Positions 44,773 to 55,237 are shown, counted from the stretch's first letter. The stretch is DNA of 64,000 nucleotides from Haloplasma contractile SSD-17B (GCF_000215935.2 NZ_AFNU02000001.1:186001-250000); one strand, 5' to 3'. Made by a program: numbers and translations. Notes: generated from the letters alone by a model not told the origin.

Positions 44773-44800
44773 TTTACAATTATTGTTTTTGTGTTATAAT
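44773..44800 (+). promoter_or_regulatory. SigmaA-type promoter of tig
   Basis: TTTACA (44773-44778) and TATAAT (44795-44800) are 16 bases apart, 35 bases before the tig start. Confidence 0.7.
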
Positions 44801-44834
44801 ATGATAGTTATATAAAATATATGGAGGTAATAAA

Positions 44835-46121
44835 ATGACAGTAAAAACAGAAAACGTAGCAGAAAATACGGTTAAATTAACTGTTACAGTTGATAAAGAG
44901 CAATTTAATAATGCACTAGATGTAGCATTCGAAAAAGTAGTAAAGGACATAGAGGCCCCTGGGTTTAGAAAAGGAAAAATGCCTAGAGGAATGTTTGAGA
45001 AAAAATACGGAGTAGAGCAACTATACCAAGAGGCATTCAATTACTTATTACCAATTGAATATCCTAAAGCTGTAAATGAAGCAGGAATAGATCCTGTTGC
45101 TCAACCTGAAATTGACATAGACTTTGAAAACCTTGGAAAAGATAAAGACTTAACATTTTTTGCAACAGTAGTTGTGAAACCAGAAGTTAAGCTTGGTAAG
45201 TATAAAGGACTTGCTTATGATGAAGTAGCGATAGAGGTTACAGAAGAAGAAATTCAAAAAGAAATTGATCGCTTAGTTGAAGGTCAAGCTGAATTAGCGA
45301 TCAAAGAAGGTTTAGTTGAAAATGGTGATACTGCTGTTATTGACTTTGAAGGATTCAAAGATGGCGTACCATTTGAAGGTGGAAAAGGAGCTAATCATCC
45401 ACTACAAATTGGATCAGGATCATTTATCCCTGGATTTGAAGAACAATTAATCGGATTAAGCGCGGGAGATGAAAAAGAAGTTGAAGTGACATTCCCTGAA
45501 GAATACCAAGCAAAGGATTTAGCAGGAGAAAAGGTTACATTTAAGGTTAAAGTGCATGAGGTAAAATCACGCAACTTACCTGAATTAAGTGACGAATTAG
45601 TTAAAGACCTAGATAAAGAAGGTATTGAAACAGTTGAGGCGTTAAAAGCTGACTTAAGAGAGAAAATGACTAAGCAAAAAGAAGAAAACGCTAAGAATCA
45701 AAAAATTGATCAATTAGTAGAGGAAGCGGCTAACAACGCTGAAATGAACATACCCGACGCGATGATCGAGTCAGAAAAAGAAAAAATGTTAAAAGATGTT
45801 GAGGGAAGACTTCAGCAACAAGGTATGCAATTAGATATGTACCTACAAATGACAGGAAGCGACAAAGAAACCTTATTAAATCAATTAGAAGGTGACGCTA
45901 AAAAACGTCTACGCTTTAACCTAACACTTGCACAAATTGCAAATGAAGAAAACTTTAGTGTTGAGGATGAAGTAGTAAATGAAGAAATCGCAAAAATTGC
46001 AGATGCGTATAATATGGAAGTTGACCAAGTAAAACAATTCGTAAATACTGACGATTTGAAAGAGGACTTAAAAGTACGTAAAGCAGTTGACTTCTTAGTT
46101 GACAATGCTGTTACAAAATAA
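44835..46121 (+). CDS. tig: Trigger factor
   Basis: Trigger factor is a ribosome-bound chaperone with prolyl isomerase activity. The 428 residues contain the N-terminal ribosome-binding domain with the GFRKGKMPRGMFEKKYG signature (about 37-53), the FKBP-type isomerase domain (about 155-245; IDFEGFKDGVPFEGG, FIPGFEEQLIG) and the helical C-terminal arms. AGGAGGT-like ATGGAGGTAATAAA precedes the ATG. A strong terminator separates it from clpX. Confidence 0.97.
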   Translation: MTVKTENVAENTVKLTVTVDKEQFNNALDVAFEKVVKDIEAPGFRKGKMPRGMFEKKYGVEQLYQEAFNYLLPIEYPKAVNEAGIDPVAQPEIDIDFENLGKDKDLTFFATVVVKPEVKLGKYKGLAYDEVAIEVTEEEIQKEIDRLVEGQAELAIKEGLVENGDTAVIDFEGFKDGVPFEGGKGANHPLQIGSGSFIPGFEEQLIGLSAGDEKEVEVTFPEEYQAKDLAGEKVTFKVKVHEVKSRNLPELSDELVKDLDKEGIETVEALKADLREKMTKQKEENAKNQKIDQLVEEAANNAEMNIPDAMIESEKEKMLKDVEGRLQQQGMQLDMYLQMTGSDKETLLNQLEGDAKKRLRFNLTLAQIANEENFSVEDEVVNEEIAKIADAYNMEVDQVKQFVNTDDLKEDLKVRKAVDFLVDNAVTK

Positions 46122-46137
46122 AAGAGTCAAAAAAATC

Positions 46138-46166
46138 TGAGGTACTTTATAGTACCTCATTTTTTT
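46138..46166 (+). terminator. Rho-independent terminator of tig
   Basis: TGAGGTACT (46138-46146) pairs with AGTACCTCA (46151-46159), then seven Ts. Confidence 0.93.
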
Positions 46167-46211
46167 CCAAGAAACGGTCATACTAGGTAATGTACGATTG
46201 GAGGTGTGATT

Positions 46212-47489
46212 ATGAATAAGGACGAAAATATAAAGTGTTCGTTCTGCAATCGTTCTATAGACGAAGCGAATAAAATGATTTTTGGTGATGAAGTATACAT
46301 ATGTGACATGTGTGTATCGATGTGTTCAGATATCATTGAGCAGGATTTTGAGAAAACTGCTGAACCAAAGGTGAAGCGAAAAGAAACAGAATTAAATCTT
46401 GATGAGTTACTTAAACCAAAAGAAATAAATGAACGTTTAAACGATTATGTCATCGGTCAAGATAATGTAAAGAAAACATTGTCTGTAGCTGTTTATAATC
46501 ACTATAAACGTTTAGCTAATAATAAGAATGATGATGATGTTGAACTTGAAAAAAGTAATGTTGTTTTAATTGGTAAGACAGGAAGCGGAAAAACGCTACT
46601 TGCACAGACATTAGCTAGAATATTAGATGTTCCATTTGCTATAACAGATGCTACCTCTTTAACGGAGGCTGGATATGTAGGTGAAGATGTAGAGAATATA
46701 TTATTACGATTGTTACAAGCTGCAGATCATGATATAGATAAAGCACAAAAAGGAATTATCTTTATAGATGAAATCGACAAAATTGCAAGAAAATCTGAAA
46801 ATGTATCTATTACACGTGATGTATCGGGTGAAGGTGTTCAACAAGCATTATTAAAGATTCTTGAAGGAACTGTAGCAAATGTGCCACCGCAAGGTGGGCG
46901 TAAACATCCTAATCAAGAGTTTATACACTTTGATACTAAAAATGTACTGTTTATTTGTGGTGGTGCGTTTGATGGTATTGAAGAAATTATTAAAAGGCGT
47001 ACTGGTAAAAAGGCAATCGGGTTCTATCAAGATCAAGAGAATCAAAAAGCAGATGATTATGAACTTTATAAGAAAGCGATACAGGAAGACCTGCAAAAAT
47101 ATGGGTTAATTCCAGAGTTAGTTGGCCGCTTGCCAATACTTGCATCGCTAAAACCTTTAGATCATGAAGATTTAATTCGAATTCTAACAGAACCTAAAAA
47201 TGCCATTATAAAGCAATACCAAAAAATGATGGCGATTGAGGGTGTAGAGTTAGAATTTGAAGAACTTGCTTTGAAGGCTATAGCTGAAGAGGCAATTAAT
47301 CGTAAAACGGGAGCTAGAGGATTACGTAGTATAATCGAAACGCTAATGACTGATATTATGTATGAAATACCATCACTAGACAACGTAACAAAATGTATCA
47401 TTACTAAGGAAGTAGTAGTAGATCAACAGAAACCAAAACTTTCTTTTACTGAAAATAAGCAATCGGATACACATGAACAATCAGCCTAA
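46212..47489 (+). CDS. clpX: ATP-dependent Clp protease ATP-binding subunit ClpX
   Basis: ClpX unfolds substrates and feeds them to ClpP. The 425 residues start with the N-terminal zinc domain (Cys 9, 12, 31 and 34), followed by the AAA+ domain with Walker A GKTGSGKT, Walker [15 protein letters not shown] and the sensor-2 region [13 protein letters not shown] 46212 follows GGAGGTG; a GTG at 46206 overlaps that site. clpP is not in this window. Confidence 0.97.
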   Translation: MNKDENIKCSFCNRSIDEANKMIFGDEVYICDMCVSMCSDIIEQDFEKTAEPKVKRKETELNLDELLKPKEINERLNDYVIGQDNVKKTLSVAVYNHYKRLANNKNDDDVELEKSNVVLIGKTGSGKTLLAQTLARILDVPFAITDATSLTEAGYVGEDVENILLRLLQAADHDIDKAQKGIIFIDEIDKIARKSENVSITRDVSGEGVQQALLKILEGTVANVPPQGGRKHPNQEFIHFDTKNVLFICGGAFDGIEEIIKRRTGKKAIGFYQDQENQKADDYELYKKAIQEDLQKYGLIPELVGRLPILASLKPLDHEDLIRILTEPKNAIIKQYQKMMAIEGVELEFEELALKAIAEEAINRKTGARGLRSIIETLMTDIMYEIPSLDNVTKCIITKEVVVDQQKPKLSFTENKQSDTHEQSA

Positions 47490-47514
47490 AAAGGAGTTAA
47501 TCTCCTTTTTTGTT
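47489..47514 (+). terminator. Rho-independent terminator of clpX
   Basis: AAAAGGAG (47489-47496) pairs with CTCCTTTT (47502-47509), then TT. Confidence 0.88.
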
Positions 47515-47595
47515 TGTAATTGACAAAATTTTTTATAGCTTTTTTTATTAATTTAGTAAAAATAGACTAATAATATAAATAGTCATTCATTTTTA

Positions 47596-47624
47596 TTGAA
47601 AAATGTAAGAAAATAGTATATATA
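47596..47624 (+). promoter_or_regulatory. Candidate promoter of lon
   Basis: TTGAAA (47596-47601) and TATATA (47619-47624) are 17 bases apart. No CtsR or CIRCE operator is visible in the 190-base gap. Confidence 0.5.
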
Positions 47625-47697
47625 TATTAGTATACATACGTTAAAATAATTCATTAGTAATTATTTTTAACATCCTATAATGTACAGGGGTGAGAAC

Positions 47698-50022
47698 ATG
47701 ATTAATGTAAAAGAAGTAAAAGAACACAAACTACCAGCTATAGCAGTCAGAGGACTCGTTATATTACCAAACAACGAAGTACGTCTAGAAATAGGGCGTG
47801 AGCAAAGTGTTAAGGCATTAGTTGAAGCTGAACATTATGAAAACCATGTTGTCTTAATTAATCAAAAAGATCCAATTAAAGAAGAACCCAAGACACGAGA
47901 GCTCTTAGACTTCGGAATTGTTGCAAAGATTATCATGAAAATCAAGTTGCCAAATGGTAATTATAAGGTTAAATTTAAAACATTAGTGCGTTCATCTATT
48001 TCAGAATATATAGAGGAAACGCCATACTTACTAACGAATGTAAAGACGCTTCCTGGTATTTCTGAGAATGACCAAAAAGAAATTGCTTTAATTCGAATGA
48101 TTGTAAATGATATTATTGAAAGTGCAGATTTATTATTTACAAATTCAAAAGAGGTCATCAATCTGATTCAAGGCACTACGACAGCCGATAAAATCTCTGA
48201 TATTATCGCTTACAACCTAAGGCTACCTGAAAATGAAAAGATGAAATATGTTGAGCTTGTTGATGTAAACGATCGATTACAAAAACTATTAGTTGACATT
48301 GAAAAGACAAAAGAAATTGCTAAGATTGAAGAAAAAATATCAACTGAAGTAAAAAGAAACATCAACGAAAACCAACGAGAATACTATTTAAGAGAAAAAA
48401 TGAAGGCTATTCAGGATGAGTTAGGTGAAAAGACGAGTCGTGAATCAGAAGCATCAATCTTGCGCGATAAGGTTGAAGAGGCAAAGATGCCAGAAGATAC
48501 AAAGAAAAAAGCGCTTGATGAACTACGTCGTTTTGAGAGTTTACCTCAACACTCGAGTGAGTCTGGTGTTATAAGAAATTATTTAGAATGGCTTATTAAC
48601 ATTCCTTGGTATAAAAAGTCAAAGGAGAAAAAAGACTTAAATTATGCTGAAGAGATTCTAGATGCAGATCACTATGGACTTGAAAAAGTTAAAGAACGAA
48701 TTGTAGAATACTTAGCCGTAAAACAAATGACAGGAAAAACGCCGCCTACGATTCTATGTTTAGTGGGACCACCTGGTGTAGGTAAGACATCACTAGCAAA
48801 ATCAGTTGCAAAGTCTCTTAACCGTAATTTTGTAAAAGTATCACTAGGTGGAGTTAAGGATGAGTCTGAAGTTCGAGGACATCGTCGCACGTACTTAGGG
48901 GCGATGCCAGGTCGAATTATTCAGGCAATGAAAACAGCTGGTACAATCAATCCTGTTTTCTTATTAGATGAAATTGATAAGATGTCAAGTGATTATAAAG
49001 GTGATCCTTCTAGTGCAATGCTTGAAGTACTAGACCCTGAACAAAATAAAATGTTCAGTGATCATTACCTTGAAGAAAACTACGATTTATCACATGTCCT
49101 ATTTATTTCGACAGCTAACTACTTAGGTAATATACCTGAGCCATTAAAGGATCGTATGGAAATTGTTCAAGTAAGTAGTTATACAGAACATGAAAAGTTC
49201 GAAATTGCCAAACGTCACTTAATACCGAAGCAGTTAGAACAACATGGTTTAACCACTGATCAAATTACTATAAAAGAAGATGCACTAAAGAAAATTATTG
49301 GTTCGTACACTAGAGAGGCAGGTGTACGTAGTTTAGAACGCAACATTGGATCATTGTGTAGAAAAGCTACGAAAAAAATCTTAACAGAAAAAGTAGATTC
49401 GATAGAGTTCACTGCAGACAATGTAATTGATTATTTAGGTAAACCAATATTCTTCCACAATAAAGCAGATGAAACTTCACAAGTAGGTGTTGTAAATGGT
49501 CTTGCTTATACACCATATGGAGGAGATACATTACCTGTTGAGGTTACGACCTTTAAAGGATCTGGCAAACTCGTATTAACTGGTAAATTAGGTGACGTTA
49601 TGAAGGAATCTGCTCAAGCTGCTTTAAGTTTTGTTAAGGCAAATGCAGAGAAATACGACGTTAAACCAGACATCTTTAAGGAAGTTGATGTACATATCCA
49701 TGTACCTGAAGGTGCAACTCCGAAGGATGGACCATCTGCAGGGATTACAATGGCAACTGCAATCGTGTCAGCGTTGTCCAATACCAAAGTAGACCACTTA
49801 ATCGGAATGACAGGCGAAATTACGCTGCGTGGTAGAGTGCTTCCGATTGGTGGACTTAAAGAGAAATCAATTGCAGCACACCGCTCAGGATTAAAAACGG
49901 TGATTATGCCGAAACAGAATGAAAAAGATTTAGATGATATACCAGATATCGTTAAAAATGATGTGAAATTTATACCGGTTACATGTATAAATGAGGTATT
50001 TGAAGAGGCATTAATAAAATAA
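47698..50022 (+). CDS. lon: ATP-dependent Lon protease
   Basis: The 774-residue LonA-type protease has an N-terminal substrate-binding domain (1-205), a coiled coil, AAA+ domain with Walker A GPPGVGKTS (about 350) and Walker B VFLLDEIDKM, and a C-terminal protease domain with the Ser/Lys dyad in DGPSAGITMATA and PIGGLKEKSIAA. ATG 47698 follows AGGGGTGAG; the ATG at 47680 has no ribosome binding site. engB starts 38 bases downstream; unlike Bacillus there is no lonB between clpX and lon. Confidence 0.97.
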   Translation: MINVKEVKEHKLPAIAVRGLVILPNNEVRLEIGREQSVKALVEAEHYENHVVLINQKDPIKEEPKTRELLDFGIVAKIIMKIKLPNGNYKVKFKTLVRSSISEYIEETPYLLTNVKTLPGISENDQKEIALIRMIVNDIIESADLLFTNSKEVINLIQGTTTADKISDIIAYNLRLPENEKMKYVELVDVNDRLQKLLVDIEKTKEIAKIEEKISTEVKRNINENQREYYLREKMKAIQDELGEKTSRESEASILRDKVEEAKMPEDTKKKALDELRRFESLPQHSSESGVIRNYLEWLINIPWYKKSKEKKDLNYAEEILDADHYGLEKVKERIVEYLAVKQMTGKTPPTILCLVGPPGVGKTSLAKSVAKSLNRNFVKVSLGGVKDESEVRGHRRTYLGAMPGRIIQAMKTAGTINPVFLLDEIDKMSSDYKGDPSSAMLEVLDPEQNKMFSDHYLEENYDLSHVLFISTANYLGNIPEPLKDRMEIVQVSSYTEHEKFEIAKRHLIPKQLEQHGLTTDQITIKEDALKKIIGSYTREAGVRSLERNIGSLCRKATKKILTEKVDSIEFTADNVIDYLGKPIFFHNKADETSQVGVVNGLAYTPYGGDTLPVEVTTFKGSGKLVLTGKLGDVMKESAQAALSFVKANAEKYDVKPDIFKEVDVHIHVPEGATPKDGPSAGITMATAIVSALSNTKVDHLIGMTGEITLRGRVLPIGGLKEKSIAAHRSGLKTVIMPKQNEKDLDDIPDIVKNDVKFIPVTCINEVFEEALIK

Positions 50023-50060
50023 AAAGACGACTAGTAAATAGTGAGATTAAAGGTGATCAT

Positions 50061-50654
50061 ATGCATGTGACAAAAGCAGAATTAACAGCAATGGGCGTAG
50101 AAGATAGTCAATTTCCTAAGGATGGGCTTCCAGAAATTGTTCTATCAGGACGTTCGAACGTGGGAAAATCGTCGTTTATTAATTCGATGGTTAACCGCAA
50201 AAAATTAGCTTACACATCTTCAACACCAGGTAAGACACAGACATTAAATTTTTATAATATCGATGATCGGTGCTACTTTGTAGATGTTCCTGGGTATGGA
50301 TATGCGAAAGTAAGTAAGAAACAGCGTGAAGAATTTGGGAAAATGATTGAAGCCTATATAGAAACACGTGAACAACTTCGTCTTGCAGTTCTGTTAGTAG
50401 ATTTTAGACATAAACCTACTGAAGATGACTGTCTGATGTATAATTTCTATAAACATTTTAATATACCTGTATTAGTAGTAGGGACAAAGGTAGATAAAAT
50501 TCCTAAGACAAGACGTCATAGAAATGAAAAAGAAATTAAAAACACACTTGACTTTAATTCGACAGATGGATTCATTAAATATTCATCTGAAACCCATCAA
50601 GGGAAAGATCAAGTGTGGAAATACATTCACAATTTTCTTAAAGAGTTAAAATGA
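50061..50654 (+). CDS. engB: Ribosome biogenesis GTPase YsxC/EngB
   Basis: This essential GTPase acts in 50S assembly. The 197 residues contain the G1 GRSNVGKSSFIN (about 31-42), the switch I segment SSTPGKTQTLNFY, G3 VDVPGYGYAK and G4 GTKVDKIPK. The ATG follows AAAGGTGATCAT. It is the last gene of the lon-engB unit, and a 17-bp terminator follows. Confidence 0.96.
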   Translation: MHVTKAELTAMGVEDSQFPKDGLPEIVLSGRSNVGKSSFINSMVNRKKLAYTSSTPGKTQTLNFYNIDDRCYFVDVPGYGYAKVSKKQREEFGKMIEAYIETREQLRLAVLLVDFRHKPTEDDCLMYNFYKHFNIPVLVVGTKVDKIPKTRRHRNEKEIKNTLDFNSTDGFIKYSSETHQGKDQVWKYIHNFLKELK

Positions 50655-50660
50655 CTATAA

Positions 50661-50700
50661 AAAAACTAGATTAAGATAAAATCTTAATCTAGTTTTTTTT
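50661..50700 (+). terminator. Bidirectional Rho-independent terminator between engB and cls
   Basis: A 17-bp stem (50661-50677 with 50681-50697) has an AAA loop and T runs on both strands. It ends engB and may also serve the converging cls gene. Confidence 0.93.
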
Positions 50701-50895
50701 ACATCTCTTTGTTTGTAAACCTTGTTGTTAGTAGTTACAATAAACTTTTTTTATTGTTCTATAAAAAATTTATAGTACGCAATGAAAATCACTGCACTTA
50801 TATCCTAATACTTTAAAAATATAATAGTATTAACAGAGGAGAGAGTTATTGTAGCTTTATATAACAAGAGAGTTCGCTAAAAGAGTCTTCCACAT

Positions 50896-52320
50896 TTATA
50901 AAATTGGGGATAGTAGCCTTGCAATATATTCTCTTACCTTTGTTAAACAATTTCTTCTATAATAGTCATTTAGTGAATACTCAGTACAGACAGTTAGATC
51001 CTTTTCAAAAACTGTTCTTACTAATTTAGTGAATGTCTCATTATAGATAAAGGCATTCACTTCAAAATTTAAATTGAAACTTCTTAAATCAAAATTAGCA
51101 GTCCCTATAGAAACTATTTCGTCATCAGATACGATTAATTTAGAGTGCATAAATGCATTTTGATTATACTTATAAATTTTGATGCCAGCATCTAACAATT
51201 CGGCAGCAAACGATTTAGTCGCTGAATATACAAAGGGGTGATCGGCCTTTCCTGGTATTATAATTCGCACATCAACACCGGAAAGAGCTACTATCTTTAA
51301 AGTATCTATAAATCCTTCATCTAATATAAGATATGGGGTCTGTATATAGACATATCGTTTTGCATTCTGAATAATCTTTTTATATCCATATTCAATTTCC
51401 TCATTAGTAGGCGTATCAGGACCACACGACACAATTTGCATGCCAATTTTTCCAGTTCCATCATGCTTCCTAAAGTATTTTTTGTAATCGATTTCATCAC
51501 GTGTAATATATTTCCAATCCATTATAAAGCGCATTTCTAACTGGTCAACTGCACCTCCATTGATTCGTAGCATCGTATCACGCCAATATCCTATTTTTTT
51601 ATTTCTACCTAAATACTCATCTCCTACATTAAAACCGCCCGTATAGGCAATTTTTCCATCGATCACGCAAATTTTACGGTGATTGCGATAGTTTAGATTT
51701 AAATTAATCATTTTAAGAACAGAAGGAAAGAAAACAGCTATTTCTCCACCAGCACGTTTAAGAGGTTTAATCATATGACGATTAAGTGTTCGACTTCCCA
51801 AATCATCATATAATAATTTAACTTCTATCCCTTCCTGTGCCTTCTTAGTTAAGGCATCTATTATCTCTTTACCTATCTTGTCTGACCTAAAGATATAAAA
51901 CTCTAGATGAATATATTCTTTTGCATGATTAATATCTCGTATTAACTGGTCAAAATACTGTTGACCGTCTATAAATAGTTTAACCTGATTATCATCTGTG
52001 TAAACTGAATTTTGCATATTATAAAATAAACGAATAAATTCATTTCCATAAAAATTATCTTTTTTGTAATTTACAATATTATTATTGTATAACATCTCCT
52101 GTGTAATTTCATCCGCACGGTCTTTTTGTTTAAATTTCTTATCAAAGCGAATCGTTCTTCCAAATAGAATAAATAAAATGAATCCTAATTCAGGAATTAA
52201 CGTTAATAATATTAACCATGAAAATAGTGTTGGAGTATCTTTTTTATCTTTAAATATAATGGTTAATACAAAGAAAAAATTAATTACATAGATAACGGTA
52301 CGGATATATACATAGACCAC
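50896..52320 (-). CDS. cls: Cardiolipin synthase
   Basis: Cls condenses two phosphatidylglycerols into cardiolipin at the membrane. The 474 residues begin with two membrane segments (about 5-22 and 34-52), followed by two phospholipase D HKD motifs: NHRKICVIDGKIAYTGGFN and HSKLIVSDDEIVSIGTANFD. The start is GTG 52320 with AAGGGG nine bases upstream; no ATG is near. It forms a single-gene unit. Confidence 0.94.
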   Translation of the reverse strand: MVYVYIRTVIYVINFFFVLTIIFKDKKDTPTLFSWLILLTLIPELGFILFILFGRTIRFDKKFKQKDRADEITQEMLYNNNIVNYKKDNFYGNEFIRLFYNMQNSVYTDDNQVKLFIDGQQYFDQLIRDINHAKEYIHLEFYIFRSDKIGKEIIDALTKKAQEGIEVKLLYDDLGSRTLNRHMIKPLKRAGGEIAVFFPSVLKMINLNLNYRNHRKICVIDGKIAYTGGFNVGDEYLGRNKKIGYWRDTMLRINGGAVDQLEMRFIMDWKYITRDEIDYKKYFRKHDGTGKIGMQIVSCGPDTPTNEEIEYGYKKIIQNAKRYVYIQTPYLILDEGFIDTLKIVALSGVDVRIIIPGKADHPFVYSATKSFAAELLDAGIKIYKYNQNAFMHSKLIVSDDEIVSIGTANFDLRSFNLNFEVNAFIYNETFTKLVRTVFEKDLTVCTEYSLNDYYRRNCLTKVREYIARLLSPIL

Positions 52321-52511
52321 TATATCAACCCCTTAAGACTCTTTTGTATCGTACTAAATATATACTAAATCTATAACAAATAGACCTATAAGTTGAAATT
52401 ACTAATATAATTCTTCATATAGTCCGCTGTCTTATATAATTACGAGTAAATAAATCATTTATTTTTATATAAATTAATAATATGCTATGAGCGACAAAGA
52501 TACAGTTCAAT

Positions 52512-52546
52512 AAAAAAAGGACCTAAATACATAAACAGTATTTAGG
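52512..52546 (-). terminator. Rho-independent terminator of mrp
   Basis: CCTAAATAC and GTATTTAGG arms (52522-52530 with 52538-52546) are followed, on the minus strand, by TCC and seven Ts. Confidence 0.88.
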
Positions 52547-52590
52547 ATACCCGTAATCTTCATAACGTAAACAGTATATAAAGATTTAGA

Positions 52591-53610
52591 TTATTCTTGA
52601 TCATTATTTATAAGTTTTTTTGCAATTCCTAAAAATTCTAGTCCATTTTCCTCGTTCATAGAGTAAATTGAGTGACCGTTTTCAGGTTGAGCAATTTGTA
52701 GTTCTCCTAGAAGCGGCACATCTAATTCCTTGGCTACTGATTCGCCTCCGCCTTTTCCAAATATATATTCCTCAGCATCATTTACAGGGTTTTTAAAGTA
52801 GGCCATATTTTCAATAACACCGATAATATCATGCTTTAACTGTTTTGCACCAAGCCCAGCTTTTACTGCTATATGCGAAGCTGTAGGGTGTGGAGTCGTT
52901 ACTACAACTACTTCACATTGCGGGATAAAGGATTGAATATCAAGTGCAACATCACCTGTACCCGGTGGTAAATCAATTAGCATATATTCAACTTCCTCAT
53001 CCCAGGCTACATCCATAAAGAAATGCTCTAGCATCTTTCTTAACATAGGACCACGCCACATAAGTGGTTTATTATTTTCAATAAAGAATGCAGTTGAAAT
53101 CACTTGTACATTATGCTTTTCTGCTGGAATTACTTTTTTATCTTCATTTGCTTTAGGATATTCAACAGGTATATCTAATACGCTTGGTATACTTGGCCCA
53201 TATATATCAGCATCTATTAATCCCACTTTATGTCCTAGTCGTGATAGTGTAACAGCTAGGTTTGCTGTAATGGTTGATTTTCCTACACCACCTTTTCCAG
53301 ATGCGATTGCAATATAACGAACTTTCTTATCATTTTCTAAGATTGTTCCTTTTTCTTTTGGATTTAATGGTTCTATATCCAGTTTTAATCCCTTGAATCC
53401 TAGTTCGACTTTAATCAGTTTAGCCAATTGAATTCTAAAGGTCTTCTCTTGAGGATTTTTTGTTTCTTCTAGTGCAATTACTAGAACAACTTTGTCTTCA
53501 TCCTCATCAATCCCTACATGCTTTAATCCGCCTGTTTCTTTTAACGTTTTTTTATTGTTTGGATCCTTTAGCGCTTCGAGTTTCGCACGAAGCTCTTCAA
53601 GTGTAACCAT
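52591..53610 (-). CDS. mrp: Mrp/NBP35-type P-loop ATPase (SalA-like)
   Basis: The 339-residue protein has an N-terminal MIP18/DUF59-like domain (1-85) and a MinD-like ATPase with the deviant Walker A GKGGVGKSTITANLAVTL, the Walker-B-like MLIDLPPGTGDVALDI and GVIENMAYF. Iron-sulfur carriers of the family usually have a CxxC after NMAYF; here it is FKNPVND, so the cluster-bridging cysteines are missing and a SalA-like regulatory role is more likely than Fe-S transfer. ATG 53610 has AAGGAA about ten bases upstream; a GTG at 53640 has none. Confidence 0.88.
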   Translation of the reverse strand: MVTLEELRAKLEALKDPNNKKTLKETGGLKHVGIDEDEDKVVLVIALEETKNPQEKTFRIQLAKLIKVELGFKGLKLDIEPLNPKEKGTILENDKKVRYIAIASGKGGVGKSTITANLAVTLSRLGHKVGLIDADIYGPSIPSVLDIPVEYPKANEDKKVIPAEKHNVQVISTAFFIENNKPLMWRGPMLRKMLEHFFMDVAWDEEVEYMLIDLPPGTGDVALDIQSFIPQCEVVVVTTPHPTASHIAVKAGLGAKQLKHDIIGVIENMAYFKNPVNDAEEYIFGKGGGESVAKELDVPLLGELQIAQPENGHSIYSMNEENGLEFLGIAKKLINNDQE

Positions 53611-53784
53611 GAACACATCATTCCTTCCGTTTTTATGCACTTATATTTTATCACTATTTATTAAAAAAATAAAATAAAAAGCAATTTTTCATTTCTATTT
53701 AAACCATCACCTAGCACTAAAGTTAGGATGATCCGAAATTGATCCTGAAAGCTGAATATGTTGTAGTTGATTCTAAAATAGTAA

Positions 53785-54939
53785 TTAATCAAAAATAGGT
53801 ATTTTACATCTCGATTGACCATCAATAAAATGATACAAGTCGGTGATTTGTTCATCGAACGATACATAGTGAAAGTTTTGCTTAGAGATATTTGTAATTA
53901 AGGGAAGACGGACTTTGTGTTTAGTCTCCTTAATGTAGTCTTGCCCGACTTTGCTAATTCCTAAAATGCGAGAATATTTTGGACCTTGATTCAATTTTTG
54001 AACTTGTATATGATTCTTTTTAACATCTAATAAAACATTACAAAGAACGCGTTGTAAACGGGCTTTTGTTAATCGCTTCGTTGTTAAACTATTAATAAAA
54101 GTTTCATAGTGTTTTGACAAGTGTATGAATTTTATTATTCGACTATAGATTTCCCGATTCATTTCATGAATATCGAGTAAGTATTCACCACTACTAATAA
54201 TTTTGTACTTTAAATATGGATAAAAATCAGTCCATGATGTTAATTTATGTATTTTTAAATCACTATATACGTAATCGGGTACGACGTGCTTTATTGAGGC
54301 ACTATTCTCTTCTCCAAGTATTGCCTTTCTAATACTTGTTGCACTCGCTATTGATGAATCGTTATTTATCGATTCATCATGATAGTTAGACTGTATTCTT
54401 TTGATGGTACAAGGTTCAATCATAGATCCTATTGACTCTATCGACTTTATGTAACGTACTCCAAGGATATCATTAGGGTTAATTAAATTAAAATCTGTAT
54501 AGTGTTTGAGAGCAAGACTAGTCGCGACTGGGTAACTATTACCTTCTTTAATCAATGATTTAATGTGGGTATTAACTTCATTATGATCTAAGTAGTGAGC
54601 AACCGTCTTTAATTCATCAATATTGCCGCTCTCACTGCCAAAGTAGAGATTTGATACATGTAATGCGTCTAGTAATGATACAGCGCCTAAGGCAAAGAAA
54701 TCAGCACTTTGAACACTATAGAGATAGGGCAGTTCAATTACAATGTCTACACCTGATTTGAGTGCTTGTCGTGCTCTTATATGCTTATTTAAAATCGCTG
54801 GTTCACCGCGTTGTACAAAATCGCCACTCATCACTGCAATTAACACATCGCACTGAGATCTTTTTCTTGTTTCCTTTATGTGGTATAAATGCCCATTATG
54901 TAATGGATTATATTCTACTATAATTCCTGTTGCATTCAT
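53785..54939 (-). CDS. tmcAL: tRNA(Met) cytidine acetate ligase TmcAL
   Basis: TmcAL makes N4-acetylcytidine at the wobble position of elongator tRNA-Met from acetate and ATP. The 384 residues have the nucleotidyltransferase HxGH-type motif in IIVEYNPLHNGHLYHI (about 6-21), GDFVQRGEPA and the second signature ASATSIRKAI. The ATG at 54939 follows AGGTGATATTG; a GTG at 54948 lies within that site. It is divergent from yceD-rpmF as ylbM is beside ylbN-rpmF in Bacillus. Confidence 0.93.
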   Translation of the reverse strand: MNATGIIVEYNPLHNGHLYHIKETRKRSQCDVLIAVMSGDFVQRGEPAILNKHIRARQALKSGVDIVIELPYLYSVQSADFFALGAVSLLDALHVSNLYFGSESGNIDELKTVAHYLDHNEVNTHIKSLIKEGNSYPVATSLALKHYTDFNLINPNDILGVRYIKSIESIGSMIEPCTIKRIQSNYHDESINNDSSIASATSIRKAILGEENSASIKHVVPDYVYSDLKIHKLTSWTDFYPYLKYKIISSGEYLLDIHEMNREIYSRIIKFIHLSKHYETFINSLTTKRLTKARLQRVLCNVLLDVKKNHIQVQKLNQGPKYSRILGISKVGQDYIKETKHKVRLPLITNISKQNFHYVSFDEQITDLYHFIDGQSRCKIPIFD

Positions 54940-55060
54940 CAATATCACCTACCTATTTATTGATATTATAACAAAATTATTGGATAATAGTTATGAGATT
55001 ACGATTATTTCATAAAATAAATAGTATGAGTCATAAATTTGATATATTTAGGGTAAGTCA

Positions 55061-55170
55061 TGGAAAATTCAAGATATATTTAGTATAATAAGAGACAGAC
55101 TATATATTGTCAAATTTTTAAGCGATCCGTATAGGGATTGAAATGGCTAATCGGAACGATTAATTCTTTT
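55061..55170 (+). promoter_or_regulatory. Candidate upstream promoter and small hairpin RNA before yceD
   Basis: TGGAAA (55061) and TATAAT (55084-55089) are 17 bases apart. A transcript from about 55096 would contain TAATCG-GAA-CGATTA (55148-55162) followed by a T-rich stretch (TTCTTTTT), which could end a short RNA or act as an attenuator. The stem is only 6 bp, so this is tentative. Confidence 0.3.
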
Positions 55171-55180
55171 TAAAAAAAAG

Positions 55181-55209
55181 TTGACAATTATAGTTAAAAC
55201 TTATATAAT
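55181..55209 (+). promoter_or_regulatory. Consensus SigmaA promoter of yceD-rpmF
   Basis: TTGACA (55181-55186) and TATAAT (55204-55209) are exactly 17 bases apart. Confidence 0.9.
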
Positions 55210-55237
55210 AACAATGTTGCATAAGAGGTGATTAATC

